Shown: positions 12,080 through 24,119, numbered from the stretch's first letter. The stretch is DNA of 64,000 bases from Cladobotryum mycophilum (GCA_036429605.1 JAVFKD010000002.1:3658001-3722000), one strand, 5' to 3'. Translations and numbers: made by a program. Notes: a model not told the origin generated them from the sequence alone.

Positions 12080-12498
12080 GATAACTGGTATAATTGGGTC
12101 TAGAATTAAGGAGGGATGTCTGGCGGGCTAATTATCTATTATAGTGATAGAAATAATTGAGGACTGTATTTCTTCTATCCATTTATAGTCATAAGCCTAA
12201 TATATCTGAAAATATGCATGACCACATTGTGCGGGGTGTCAGTTAACGAATCGAGAAGATGAGATCCAAGAATATGTATTGCTCCTGCAGGAGGACACTC
12301 CATTCTCGCAGCACAGGCAAAGTTCGCTGTCTTCTCCCCGTGCATGAGACACCCGATTACTCCTCTTCCCAAAAACTGACACGTTTCACGACATTCGTGT
12401 TTATGTGGCTGTCCCCACGCTCACCACATGGGTTAACCAATTGGCCAAGAGCACACAGGCTAAAACTACCGAGGCTGAGGAGGTGGTGGCTTGGGAAG

Positions 12499-14170
12499 GC
12501 CAGTCGTATCGTATGCCCCCTTCCTGTGTCATAGGGTTTCGCAGGTGAATCTCTCATAGTGATGACTTTAATTGGTATACCTGAGGGTTGTCAGTAAGTT
12601 TCAAGGCCAAGCTTGATCTTCTTACATGTAGAATGTTGGGTTTAGAAGATGTTAACATTATGCAAGGTTGACCAGTGGGAATTGGCGCGTATTAAAACTT
12701 CCGTAGTGCAGATGCATCATGGATTTCCAGCAAATGTGAGAGACAGAATTGGGTAACTCGTGTTAGTGTTTCCATGGCAGACTGACGATTCATTCCATTT
12801 CCATGTCATTGCGAACGGACGCTAATCCACACAAGAAAGAGACACGTACCTATTAGGCCATTAGACCAATCATCTTGGTTTAAATTTATCCACAGATATG
12901 CATCTCTTTCTTATGTAGGTTAGCATCCATTTGAAATAAAATAGAAATGGAATGGATCGCCAGCCTGTGTCCGTCCGCTCCCCGCGCTACACAGACCTAG
13001 GAATACCAGTACGTGTTAAGGGAGAAGTTACAGGAAATTAAGTGATGTATTAAGGCACTGCTGTGTGGCTACATGAATGAAAGTATACTATTTCGTGAAG
13101 TTCTGCTCATCCTCTCCGCATATCCCTCAGAAATTTCCAGGCCCTTCACTTAGATAGGGTTCTGATTGTGATGCGCGGTTCCCTCTGGAGCTATAACGTA
13201 CCTTTCCACTACATATTCAAGGAAACACAACACCAGCAACTGATGACTCCATTTCCAAGTCCTTTTTACTAATCGTTACTCACAAAACATAAATATAAAT
13301 TATGTTACTATGCTTTCTTACCACAGGTCCACAGAGATGTCGTATCATATGCCCCCTTCCTATGTCATAGGGTTTCGTAGGTGAATCTCTCATAGTGATG
13401 ACTTTAATTGGTATACCTGAGGGTTGTCAGTAAGTTTCAAGGCCAAGCTTGATCTTCTTACTCGTAGAATGTTGGGTTTAGAAGATGTTAACATTATGTA
13501 AGGTTGACCAGTGGGAATTGGTGCGTATTAAAACTTCCGTAGTGCAGATGCATCATGGATTTCCAGCAAATGTGAGAGACAGAATTGGGTAACTCGTGTT
13601 AGTGTTTCCATGGCAGACTGACGATTCATTCCATTTCCATGTCATTGCGAACGGACGCTAATCCACACAAGAAAGAGACACGTACCTATTAGGCCATTAG
13701 ACCAATCATCTTGGTTTAAATTTATCCACAGATATGCATCTCTTTCTTATGTAGGTTAGCATCCATTTGAAATAAAATAGAAATGGAATGGATCGCCAGC
13801 CTGTGTCCGTCCGCTCCCCGCGCTACACAGACCTAGGAATACCAGTACGTGTTAAGGGAGAAGTTACAGGAAATTAAGTGATGTATTAAGGCACTGCTGT
13901 GTGGCTACATGAATGAAAGTATACTATTTCGTGAAGTTCTGCTCATCCTCTCCGCATATCCCTCAGAAATTTCCAGGCCCTTCACTTAGATAGGGTTCTG
14001 ATTGTGATGCGCGGTTCCCTCTGGAGCTATAACGTACCTTTCCACTACATATTCAAGGAAACACAACACCAGCAACTGATGACTCCATTTCCAAGTCCTT
14101 TTTACTAATCGTTACTCACAAAACATAAATATAAATTATGTTACTATGCTTTCTTACCACAGGTCCACAG
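12499..14170. repeat. 836-bp direct tandem duplication, non-coding
   Basis: Two head-to-tail copies, about 12499-13334 and 13335-14170, have a constant offset of 836 bp. The first 165 bp differ at about seven or more positions, mostly C/T or G/A transitions; the remaining ~670 bp appear identical by eye. No long frame exists in either copy. Upstream of copy 1 (about 12360-12540) one plus-strand frame reads like coding sequence and could be the end of a lost gene. Confidence 0.9.
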
Positions 14171-14227
14171 AGATGTCGTTTGCATGAAAATAGAATGGGC
14201 GTTGGTCCAACGCGGGTGGAGGTGCAA

Positions 14228-14903
14228 TTACTGTATCATCAGGTGCACCATCGTCCCAAACATCAGATTCATCGTACCGCGGATACATCGTATCCTCATG
14301 GCAAAGTGTGAAGTCACGGGGGCTCCGATCATCACCTGCTGATTAAAGGGTTCCCCCAACGCCTTGCGAGCTTCATCGCAATCAATGGCCTCTTCTGAAG
14401 CATATTCGATAGGTCGGTTGCCTAACCGCTTAAGACATGCGGAAACCTCCCAAAGACTTTGTTCGTCTAAGCAACATCGTTCATGAGACTCAGGGGAAAG
14501 TGGCCCCTCCGACGCTCGTAGGGGCGGCGTTGATGGGGGCGCCTTTGGCAGAGGGACCCTGTGCTTGGTCAACGTACTTGCTCATGGGATCCATGTCTTT
14601 TACTTACTCGTAAGATCCATCTTCAGGCCCACTGGTAGGGGAGCTGAATCACGAGACATATTCAAAAGCGGTGAGATAAACAGCCAGTAAAGTGAAAGCT
14701 TCGGTAGAAAATCGAGGCAACCAAGACAGTTGGTAGTCGCATGGAGGCGAGGCAACTAAGATCGTTCGCGGCGGTACTGTCGATGGCATATGTATTTGAA
14801 GCAGATAAGTATCGCGACATGACTTCAGCAGATGAATAGTAGCTACCAGGAAGCTAATTAGACCAAACTCCTGAATGTCGCCGCCGGCTGGAAGTTGGTT
14901 CAT
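14228..14903 (-). CDS. uncertain hypothetical gene, two or more exons
   Basis: Two adjacent frames on the minus strand, 14903-14649 (starting ATG, MNQLPAGGDI...) and about 14572-14228, have natural composition and are separated by sequence with GTAAGT and AAAAG splice-like signals around 14585-14610. I could not find one junction that keeps both frames open, so the model is not resolved. No family recognised. Confidence 0.3.
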
Positions 14904-15155
14904 TATTTACACATTTTGAGTATGGATATATTTACACCCCTCATGTATTGTCTCAGGGCAGGTGTTATAATTAACATGGAGGCTGTTGTGTCTCGAGGCA
15001 CACTAGGCCTTCCATCCTCCCTTAATTTTGGCGAGTTAGCTCCTCCACGCCTTCCCAGTGTATTAATAACATCACTCGATTCCGAGAGAAGACCCATTGT
15101 GATCTTCAAGCCACCCCATGTCTGCGTCCCAAAATTGGCTTCATATCCTGGGATT

Positions 15156-15208
15156 ATTCCGAAAACTTTTGAAAAACAACTACTGCTTTTCAAAAGCGTT
15201 TTCGGAAT
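15156..15208. repeat. hairpin with about 20-bp arms
   Basis: The arms 15156-15175 (ATTCCGAAAACTTTTGAAAA) and 15187-15208 are inverted complements except for a 2-nt bulge, with an 11-nt loop. It lies about 190 bp upstream of the next gene start. It may be a small transposon relic or a structured promoter or terminator element. Confidence 0.6.
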
Positions 15209-15399
15209 AGACATGTGGATCCGACCCACGCTAATCCTCCAGCTCATGTGACATGAGCCCCGCAGCATCGCATCTGCGGGAGGTAGATGACCTATCCTCC
15301 AGCTTGCAGCTCTTCACCACTTCTCTTCCTTTCATCTCTTCCTTTCATCTCTCCCCTCCTTCTCTCCTGCCTTTTCTACCCTTGTTTAAACTATCACTT

Positions 15400-17034
15400 A
15401 TGACAATGCCAAGCAACAAGCAGACGATTGGCGACCTTGTTCGCTTTTTGCAAAAATTCGATCTCAATGCAGACTCTAGTATTGTTCTAGCGGACAGCGA
15501 CGCTAAGCTATATTTTCAACCTTACAAACCTCTTTTTCAAGCATCAAAAAAGTCTACAGAGCAGGGACGAATGAGGTTGTATGGAAAAGTCCAAAAAATT
15601 CAAGCAATCGAGAAATTCGAGGTCTCAGAGGAAATTCTCCTTGGGTTCCAAACGTGGCTAAGAGATCCCTATTCATTCTGGACAGCAGTCATGACCACCT
15701 GGCAGTCATCTCCGCAGCAAAGCGCAAACGATAACTACACCGCTTTTCTAATAGGGGCTTTCAAGGCAGGACCTGAATTGGAGCATCACACTATTCTCTA
15801 CAGATTTAGAAGCATACTTGTGTATGAGAGCTATGAACGACAACACGGATGGCGCATTACGGACAGTGCGACACTGGAATTTCTTAGGCGTGGTGGTGTA
15901 TCAGGGGAATGCAAAGACTCTTGTATAAACCTTCTGCAGAGTGGGAAGCGGCGTATACAGTTCTGCAAGAAGCTTCGACCCGTCAAGGAAGGCGAAAATA
16001 TCGACTATGGGCCTTTATTTCTTCTTGTTTTTCATGATGCAATGTAAGAAATTCTACTCTTTGATTGATGTGATGAGCTGACATTGTTTACCAAGATGGG
16101 ATAAGCGCAACGTACTGGAAGGCAAGGACTTGGATGATGAGATACGGCGACTCCAAGACAAGGGCATCAATGAGTGGTCAGAGAGTTCTGGAGCTTGGTC
16201 AGCAGCTACAGCTATTCTTGACACCTGCCGGAGACTCATCTGGGACAATAGTGACACTACATCTCTTATGCTCTCTCAACAAGCAAGACATTCAGCGACT
16301 AAGTCGAGGCAAGTTCAAAAACGAAAAGCTAAGGGTAGCGAGGGACCAAGAGCACACAATCATGTCACAGGTGGACATAAACGCCGACATGTTGAAGCGC
16401 CAAACGATTCTCTTCCAATTCGCGTTGAATCTGCTGTCCCACGAGTAGACAGCATGATTCCAACTAATCTGTCCCCGGAAAGAGCAGATCTCACACTGAG
16501 ATCACAGCACCTGCCACCGCAATCACATAGCAACGCTGAGGGGGTGCTCCGCCTTATCTTTCGCAGCCCGAAAATCCTTACCTCCAGGATGTGTTCGGTG
16601 ACGCGCCTTATCTTTCGCAGCCCGAAAATCCTTACCTCCAGGATGTGTTCGGTGACGCGCCTTATCTTTCGCAGCCCGAAAATCCTTACCTCCAGGATGT
16701 GTTCGGTGACGCGCCTTATCCTTCGCAGCCCGAAAATCCTTACCTCCAGGATGTGTTTGGTGACGCGCCTTATCCTTCGCGGCATGAGAATTCTTGCCTC
16801 CAGAATGGGCTTAATGACCCACCCTACCCTTTACATGTCGACTCAGGGTTGGTTCAATCACAGTCAAACTTGTTTTCAAATGGCGGTTCACCATTCCAAG
16901 AAGGGAGTGGCAACAGAACTATGAACAACCATTGTTTACCAAACGAGGGACGGGTATTGGCCATGTATGTCAATGCCTATTTGCCAAATATGAACACAAG
17001 CACGCCTATAAACGTGGGCGAGGTAGCAGTATAG
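15400..17034 (+). CDS. hypothetical protein with 18-residue tandem repeats, one frame break
   Basis: Exon 1 15400-16043 and exon 2 16096-17034 flank a 52-nt intron (GTAAGA donor, GCTGAC branch, AAG acceptor). ATG at 15400 (MTMPSNKQ) is the first in-frame ATG after a pyrimidine-rich leader. The N-terminal ~250 residues form an unrecognised folded region; then a basic disordered stretch (QKRKAKG, GHKRRHVE) leads into about 4.5 copies of an 18-residue Pro/Tyr/Asn-rich repeat (54-bp unit, about 16546-16800). The frame moves by one base at a five-G run (16540-16544): six G would join the basic region to the repeat. The same DNA read in the other frame gives Arg-rich repeats, less plausible. It converges on the next gene with a gap of 22 bp. 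Confidence 0.55.
16546..16800 (+). repeat. 54-bp tandem repeat inside a coding region
   Basis: About 4.5 copies with 54-bp period; the GACGCGCCTTATC block recurs at about 16600, 16654, 16708 and 16762. Copies differ by few bases, the last one most. In the preferred frame each unit encodes GDAPYLSQPENPYLQDVF. Confidence 0.85.
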
Positions 17035-17056
17035 AGTAGAAATTCTTAGAGTACAT

Positions 17057-17551
17057 CTATTGGTAATTTTGTTTGACCGTTAGCCAGAATACATACATAG
17101 TTTCATTTTCCGGGACTATTAGTTTAACCTGTCTGGAGAGTGTGGTCATAAAAAATATTTTGCCCGTCTCCAAATCGTAAGACAAATCCCCATCCTCAAT
17201 TTTACATCCCTCGGAACAAATGAGTGGGATTATGATTCCCGGCTGTGCTGTGGGTAGAATAGGTAGTTTTATTCTACAAATATAGCCTTGGAGATTGAGG
17301 TTCTATTCATGTCAGTTAAAACGTCCCCGGGGTGATGAAAAAGGAGAAAACAAACGAACGCTGTCAAAAAAAGCCTTCGTAATGCGAAGTATGTCCCCGT
17401 GTTTCAACTGTTCAAAGCGATCCATCCCCGTGGCGGTTTCCCATTTTTCATCCGGATGTGTTACCAGCCAACGGGACAGCTCCAGTACTAATTTCTGTTC
17501 TGCGGGGTTGGTCTCTCGCACAGTTATTTGCCTCTCGACCATGACGCTCAT
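17057..17551 (-). CDS. small two-exon hypothetical protein, 145 residues
   Basis: Exon 1 17551-17360 (MSVMVERQIT...) joins exon 2 17302-17057 across a 57-nt intron (GTTCGT donor, AACTGAC branch, TAG acceptor) in phase 0. Exon 2 has no internal ATG near its start but reads openly for 81 codons (NLNLQGYICRI... to ...LTVKQNYQ). The C-terminal half alternates hydrophobic and polar residues like a beta-sandwich. No known family. It ends tail-to-tail with the preceding plus-strand gene. Confidence 0.6.
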
Positions 17552-18207
17552 GTGGTAAGATTAAGTCGTATCGTAAATTTTTTTTGTAAATGTAACTTGT
17601 GAGTAATATTACTGTTTTGGCTGGAGTGATCCTGGTGTGTTATAATCACTTTTTACAGTTTTCTGTCAAGCTTCATCGAGGAGGTGGGGTTGATGCCAGA
17701 TGTTGAATTTTTTTGATTGTCACATGACTCATTTTGACCGCTGGTGTGGCAGTGGCTGCCCAATTCGCACGACAGGACCACTTGCATTCCCGGCCGTGTT
17801 AATGCAGCATAACAGCCTTAGGCTGCAGTCAACGCCACCCGCCCCAGCCATACCTGTCCTACATCGGAGATTGGCTTAGTAAGGTGCTTGCCCGATGTGC
17901 TCAAGATCCCCCTCTCATTTCTCTCACCCTCATGACAGCCCAGCGGCTCTGCCATGTTTCCACTCTCCAAAATTTAGACTTCTCTGCAGGGTGGTACGTA
18001 CATTCCGGCGGCATGCGATGCATCAATTAGTGGGTACGGGTCACATCCATGTCACTCCCAATATGTCGTCTCTCGTATGTCGCATCATGTCAAAAGTCCA
18101 GAATGCTCATAAAACGCCTAATGCCCTTCCCAATCTCATGACAGCACAGCGTCTCCACCACATAACAGAATCTTTGTTAGCTCATATTGCCTACATAATA
18201 ATCTCCG

Positions 18208-18502
18208 ATGCCTCCAATTAAGGTTCTTGTCCAAGCATTCGGCTGTGTACGTACTACCATCTTCGTTATCATACTAAGGCTAATCCTGACAGTGTCAATG
18301 CGGACAATTCAACACAAAGATTGAGAGCCCGTGTTCAATTTGCAAGCACAAGTACTCAGCGTGGAAACATCTTTTGGATGACAACAAAGCCGCCGTTAAG
18401 AGGTTGCGGCAAAAACACGAGCCCCGAGAGGAACAGTGTCACAAGGAATGCAGTCCTTCATCATATGAGGAGGCAACGGGCATTCGAAGCGTGAATAAAT
18501 AG
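18208..18502 (+). CDS. 82-residue cysteine-rich small protein
   Basis: Exon 1 18208-18246 encodes MPPIKVLVQAFGC; the intron 18247-18292 has GTACGT donor, GCTAAT branch and CAG acceptor; exon 2 18293-18502 runs to a TAG. The joined product has CCQCGQF near the start and then CSICKHKYSAW, giving a C-X-C ... C-X2-C arrangement that could bind zinc, followed by a basic helix (VKRLRQKHEPREEQC). No signal peptide. The family is not recognised. The flanking stretches 17552-18207 and 18503-19273 show no other supported gene. Confidence 0.6.
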
Positions 18503-19273
18503 TTAGGTAGTAAAGGGAACTATGAGAGGATAGGTATTTACGGCGGTAATCATTCGATCTATACTGGATAGAGTAGGCCAGTGTGTATCTGATCGTTGTA
18601 ATTAAATCGGAATAATCACTTCTTCACATTCTGCCTCTTTGGGGATATGCTGGGGTTTTCTGGCGGCTTCTGTATAATTCCATTTAATGTGCTGCATTGT
18701 GCTTTTGACTCTCATTCTTCTGACACTTACGTACAAGCTTCCTCGGAGTTCTGATGACTCCTTCCGATCTTCCACGCCTCTCCCTAGCCACCTGATTCAC
18801 CGATTCAGACAAAGTCTGGATGCTTTAATTCATCACGACAGGAGATTCAATGTGGGACCATTGCGACTGTTTCGGCCCATACAGATCGGTTAAATTGTGG
18901 TGCGGCTAGTTCTAGTAAGGGGTGGGCGTATCATTTTCGTGCATGTTAGATGGCGGAATAGATGCAGAGTCTGCTACGCCACCCTCAGTTCTCGAACCCT
19001 CCGTTACGCTGGTTTAGGAATAGCATCTTATTAAACAAGTTTTTTTCTGCGAGCTATCGGCTTTGTTGTGTTGGCAGTCCCTGGACCTGCCTCGTTTTGT
19101 CGCTTTGGGAAACAAAACGAAGAACGTCAAGGGGTTGTCTGTTCTACCTGATCTAACCCAATGTTGATCATATGCAATGACGGCAAAAAGGGGTGCGCTT
19201 TTTGGATGCTCGTTGGTTGTTTAAAGACACTGACACTCCGCAGGTAAGCCTTGCCTGCCGTACTCCGACAGCC

Positions 19274-20523
19274 ATGGACACCAGCGACCAAAATTCGTTT
19301 CTCGGGCCTTTCCAACAAGAGGCCCAAGGCAACCTCCCTGTCTCAGAATCTGCACATAATACTCCTTATAGCAGTTCCAAAGACACCGACAATGCTATGA
19401 TAATCGATGAGTGCTTTCTTGAAGCGAGTTTCTCGAATATTCACCTCAACGAGAGATACGACGAGGTATCTGTCGGGATCCATACAATTGAGATAAACAA
19501 CAGAAATTACAGTCGTTATTGCGAGTCAGGAGAGATTTGTGATGAAAATAACCACAATATAGGGACATTGTATGTGAGCGTCGACCCCTTTCTCTTATAG
19601 GATCTAACCTTCTTAGCCAACCAATTGATAAAAGGCATACAAATTCTGAGGAAGTAGTGTAAGTATCTCCTAGCCCTTTTTCTGACAATTCCTCATAATG
19701 TGGGCTAGGGCAAGAGTATGGGAGCGTCTGGAGCCGAAGCTTGTCTATGCCCCTGTTTCTCTTCATAAGGCCAGCGTCCTGAATGTTGGTTCTGGTTCTG
19801 GTCATTGGGCTAGGTAATGTTTGGTTTATCTACCCTTTTGGCTTTTGGCTAACTTGGAATAGAGCCTTTGCTCGCCGTTATGCTAGAGACAATGTTGAAG
19901 TTGTAGGTACGGACGCGGCCGTCATATCAGAGTTAACATGCGAGAATCTGGAGTTCTTTTACGAGGATATCGCAGTTCCTCCTTGGAGCTCAGATTCTTC
20001 CACTATACGTTATGTATTCATCCAACAACCGTACTTTGACCTTATATGTCTAGAAATTCTTCAAGAGATACACCGTGTCTTAGAACCGGGAGGCTATTTT
20101 GAGCTTGCCCACTTGGAATTTCGGCCAGGTTTGAAGCATACAGCATGGTGTGGTTTTAACGAGACAGTCAGGAAGATGGAGGAGCATTATGGAAGGCCCT
20201 TTTCGGCTACAAATATAGCATGGATGATGGAACGTATTGGCTTCGAGAACATCCGTTTGTGGGAGAGTAAGTTCCCCATAACCCAAGATGAACGAAAACA
20301 GCTCGACATCCCATGCATCATCGACAAGCATCTACGTGTTTGTGGCTGGCCAGATAGCCACATCGGGATACAAGAAGTGATAATGAAGCGTGAACTAGAG
20401 GCCTTGGATCCGGTACCAATAATGGCGTATGTGCATTTAATTTTGCCGTGGCATGACCTTGGCTATTTCCAGCTAACCGTTTACAGAATACGAGTATGGG
20501 GAATGAAACCTCTGCAATCGTAA
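19274..20523 (+). CDS. LaeA-like SAM-dependent methyltransferase
   Basis: Four exons: 19274-19569, 19617-19658, 19709-19813 and 19863-20523, with introns of 47, 50 and 49 nt that all keep frame. After joining, motif I reads VLNVGSGSGHWA, followed by an acidic GTDAAVI and the post-motif region LEILQEIHRVLEPGGYFEL, typical of class I methyltransferases. The architecture (disordered acidic N-terminus, then methyltransferase) matches fungal LaeA/velvet-type regulators that act in the nucleus on secondary metabolism and development. LaeA family members usually carry a fuller N-terminal motif region; here it is short. The donor protein target is unknown. ATG at 19274 is in a good context; the longer frame upstream would need a read-through of a leader. 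Confidence 0.75.
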
Positions 20524-21224
20524 TGTACGAAACTCTATCTACGGTGGTCCGGATGTATTTTCTTTTCTTTCAAATGTATTTTGTGTATTTAGATAAACTT
20601 TAATATCAATGTGGGTCAGTAGACTGCAAAAGAGACTACAGTGTGAACAGCATTCAGGGATTGCCCTGGGACATGTCCAAGTATCGCATGACAGGCTTCC
20701 ATTTTGCCTAACGCATATCGGAAATTTCGAGTAATCTAGACAAAGTATAAGGGGTGACTGATGGAATGCAATGATCCCATGGACTGCTACTTCTAAAGGA
20801 CCTCAACGCAATCTCCTGCTAACAGCCCGACGCATGGGATGGGGGTGGTGACACGTATTGTGAGCTTGTCACTGTTTTTGATGACGATAACGTCGCATGA
20901 GGTAATACGATTAGATTCGAGTGGCCATCCGTGGAGATTACTTGACACACACCCAAAGTAACTACTGCACCTGCTTGGCCAGGCAGTACGGCAAATGTTT
21001 ACACCGCCAACTTCGATGCTACGTTGTTGAAGGCAGAGGGGTACAGCTGCAAAAGGTCTCGCCCTACCGGGGTGATATCCTTGTCAAGGCGGATGAGAAT
21101 GTATTTATCTGAAGCACCGACTATAAAATCCTATAACTTGACGCTTCCGGAATCTTTCACTCCTAAATCATTCTATCATTACTCTTTTTATTATTCTTTG
21201 TTGATCAAATTCCATTACATCATT

Positions 21225-22394
21225 ATGAACGTCTACTTTGCCTTAGCACGGCTTGCCTACGAACTCCCCTTCCAGGACTTTTCTCTCCAATGTCAGGACC
21301 TCTCATTCAATACACTGCATGATCCTCTCTGCATACTGGAAATATCAAGAGGTCTTGACCCCAAGACTTCATCTACAGACCAAGAGTTTTTATTAAGATT
21401 AAGTTTGGTAACATTTGATGATCCATTGAAAACACCCTTACCTCGTATTAAAGGAGTAAGCATGTGTCATGAAAAAGGATATGCCGCTTGCATTGCAGCA
21501 TTGTTAGAGGCAGTTATGGAGGCTCGCCCGCACTTAAGGATCTACTTCCCCGAATTCAAAAACAGAGTGTCTTACACGAACGACATCCAGAAAGCGATTT
21601 TTTTTGTACTACTCGGCAAAGTGGCAGGTTGCTTGGGTTATCCAGTGTCCCATGTTTTAGATGGCGAGGAATGTCAAGCGATGTACCAACTACACACCAT
21701 TATCTACGATCGCTTACGAAGCCCACCATACGCAGAATACCGAGGTTTATTACCTGGATTCCAAGGCCTACTACCTAGATTCCAAAGTACAACACCTGGC
21801 TACCAAGATCCATCAAGGAATGCTATTATCACTGGGTTTCCCCGGTCAATTTTCACCATTTCCAGAGCTCTACCTTCAGGGACTCTTTATTCACAAGCCC
21901 CTATCCCGAACGCAGTCACTTCAAGAGCTTGTACCATGGAAATCCAAAATTGGGTCGTGGGCGTCACAGAATCTCACAGCACAAACTCTATATCAAGATC
22001 TAGTAGTCCTGGCCCCGTCGCAAAATCTGGTAGTCCAAGCCCTAGACTACCAGCTGATACACCAAATGAGCCTACTTTAAACGCCCAAACCCCGAGCGAA
22101 ACCATCCCAAGATCCCGCAGCCCGAACTCCAATTTGGGATCCCGCACTCCAAACGCAGGGCCCCAAAAACGCCGCGCTGCCGACTTGGAAATCGACCATA
22201 ATAAAATGGAACGCGACGCGGGGCGCGGGGAAGGTTGTGTAACTGATATCGGCACTGTCAAGTCAGAACAGCATTCGAAAAGGAGGAAACAAGACCTTCT
22301 TGATGATGACTTGTCGGGAGGTCGTTCTAGCAGGAAGCCGTCAGATGATGGCAGCTCAAAACTCAGCGCATCTGGTATTCAGAACGAAGGCTGA
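21225..22394 (+). CDS. hypothetical protein, Ser/Pro-rich C-terminus
   Basis: Single exon, ATG at 21225 (MNVYFALARLAYELPF...) after an A/T-rich leader, 389 residues. The first ~190 residues look folded and hydrophobic, with two Cys (KGYAAC, GKVAGCLGY). The rest is disordered, rich in Ser, Pro and Arg (SRSSSPGP, PRSRSPNS), ending with basic clusters QKRRAAD and SKRRKQD that may act as nuclear signals. No family recognised. The gap 20524-21224 before it holds no supported gene. Confidence 0.6.
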   Translation: MNVYFALARLAYELPFQDFSLQCQDLSFNTLHDPLCILEISRGLDPKTSSTDQEFLLRLSLVTFDDPLKTPLPRIKGVSMCHEKGYAACIAALLEAVMEARPHLRIYFPEFKNRVSYTNDIQKAIFFVLLGKVAGCLGYPVSHVLDGEECQAMYQLHTIIYDRLRSPPYAEYRGLLPGFQGLLPRFQSTTPGYQDPSRNAIITGFPRSIFTISRALPSGTLYSQAPIPNAVTSRACTMEIQNWVVGVTESHSTNSISRSSSPGPVAKSGSPSPRLPADTPNEPTLNAQTPSETIPRSRSPNSNLGSRTPNAGPQKRRAADLEIDHNKMERDAGRGEGCVTDIGTVKSEQHSKRRKQDLLDDDLSGGRSSRKPSDDGSSKLSASGIQNEG

Positions 22395-22688
22395 AAGGGC
22401 ATGGGAGGATGGTGTCAGAGATTTTGACCCCTCAACCCCTCTACGTGGGGGTCGGTGGGGAGCATAGTTTGCAACAAATTACGCAGGCAGCTAGCTGGCT
22501 CACATCGAGCTTATAAAAAAAATTGGACACGGTTTCTTCGTTATCATTATTACAAACCTTGATTTCATATGTAAAAGGTTGGGAAGTATTTGCAAATGAG
22601 AGCATTAAGAGGAATTGGTTATATTAATAATTAGCATACATAAATTTCTAGTATACTCAAAAATGCCATCCATCGAGTTTTCCCTGCA

Positions 22689-23736
22689 TCAACACATTTC
22701 CTCATAGCTTGTAATCCGAACCGACCTTGAAATCACCAACAATTCGTCGTGAATTAGTTGGTAACTATTATTCCTTCCTTCCCCCTCTCTCTCTGCTGCT
22801 TCCCGTCGTAATTTTACCTCGTCGATACACATACAAAGAGCTTGTAGGACTAGTGTAAGGATCTTACAGACCAGTCGTATGAGTATTATGTCCCTGTAAA
22901 CGCACATATAGACTAGTATTTCGTATAGCACATCCCCGCCAGTAAGCATAGTAGCCCATATCCACAGAAATAACAATGGAACATCCAGGGCAGGAGGCAG
23001 GTCGAATATTAGCCCGTGAGTAGGTAGTTGTGTCCGTGTCGTGGGGTTCTGGATCCATTGTGAGGGTGCCGGAAATGTGGCATTCCACTGGGGCTTTGAC
23101 TGATTTGAGGCCGGAGCGTCATTGGTGGGGCAAGTAAAAGGTGATCTTGCTACACTTGCCGGCGATTGCTCGGTCTGACTGCTTCCAGGTTGAGTTTGGA
23201 ATCTTGGGACTGAGGTGGCCCGAGACTGGAACGCTAACAGGCACTTGGTTTCTCCCTGGCCACTGTTGCTTATCGTCACATTAATCCGCCCGTCAGAGAT
23301 AATCACAGGAAGGTAGTTGAAGTCCATGTCGGCGCATTGCCTAGAAATGTCAGCGATAAATCTCCAGCTCCGCAGACGTTACATTCGAACCATATCATGT
23401 TAGCTCTGTCATTCGGGCTACCTTTTGGCAACGTAACCGAGCTGACCGGAAGTCCCCAGCAGGAGGCAGATTTGGATCTAAAAGATATTGGGGAGTGTGG
23501 AGCATTTGAATAATACAAGCTGCCTTGGCAGTTCATCTCCAGCGGTGTAGCCGACCTGTCACCATTAGCTAAGAGGGAAGCAGAAGAGGGCTGTCCTAGT
23601 GATCTGCTCACATGGCTAACCCATTGGAGTGACTGGCTTCAAGTGCAAGAGAGGGCTCTATACACCAATGAACGTAGGCTGCGTACAAAATGTAAAGCAA
23701 TGAAGAGAGGGTCACAAGTCCGGTAATAAAACGCAT
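22689..23736 (-). CDS. secreted or surface protein A (signal peptide, C-terminal membrane region)
   Basis: ATG at 23736 opens with a secretion signal (MRFITGLVTLSSLLYILYAA). Exon 1 23736-23612 joins exon 2 from 23555 across a 56-nt intron (GTGAGC donor, GCTAATG branch, CAG acceptor). Exon 2 (SATPLEMNC... to ...MIWF) and a third coding block from about 23320 (CADMDFNYLPVIISDG... CLL) align with the paralog at 43.3-44.2 kb in order and in conserved Cys, Pro and Trp residues. The exact junction between blocks 2 and 3 could not be settled: the GTAACG donor near 23373 gives the wrong phase. The C-terminal part has N-glycosylation sites, then hydrophobic segments. Likely an extracellular or plasma-membrane protein of a lineage-specific family. 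Confidence 0.6.
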
Positions 23737-23894
23737 TTTTGCTTTGGTTTGAGGTATTGTATAAAATGAGGTAACTTAATGTTAGGAACTTTGGATGTCT
23801 GAGATGCTTGAGAATGATGGGGGAAACGCAGGGTGAGCGAGTGTTTAAGTATAGAGGACTGATCGGTGTTGGCCTACATGTGATTGTCAAAATT

Positions 23895-24000
23895 TCGTAG
23901 CCACCAAGGGTCTTATTTTCGACCTGGGACTCCGTAACCGCCAGGGGTCTTATTTTCGACCTGTGGTGATGTAACCGCCGAGGGTCATTTTTTCGACCTG
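23895..24000 (-). promoter_or_regulatory. triplet of the GGTCGAAAA motif upstream of surface protein A
   Basis: Three copies, read on the minus strand as AGGTCGAAAATAAGACC (twice) and AGGTCGAAAAAATGACC, lie at about 23908-23925, 23944-23963 and 23981-24000 with a period near 37 bp. Each is preceded or followed by a GGCGGTTAC-like word. They are 170-265 bp upstream of the start at 23736. The same element occurs in six other promoters of this window. Confidence 0.75.
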
Positions 24001-24119
24001 GTTGGGGTTCGTACGACACCTCGTTCATGTTTTATTTGGGGTAGTACCCTCCCTCTAGAGTACTGAACCTTTAAATAGAGTAATACATTACCAGCAAGTC
24101 AGCCATTAATCTTTGGTCT

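Noticed and set aside
12360..12540. Coding-like frame before the 836-bp duplication
   Set aside because: About 60 codons read well (VYVAVPTLTTWVN...) but there is no start, no clear splice partner and no family; at most a gene remnant.
14895..15268. Long open frames on both strands
   Set aside because: The two frames overlap almost completely and include the hairpin; neither has a recognisable domain or a clear advantage.
22080..22440. Repeat-induced point mutation as cause of the stops and shifts in this window
   Set aside because: RIP gives C-to-T and G-to-A changes, whereas most breaks here are one-base length changes, and most genes keep normal base composition.
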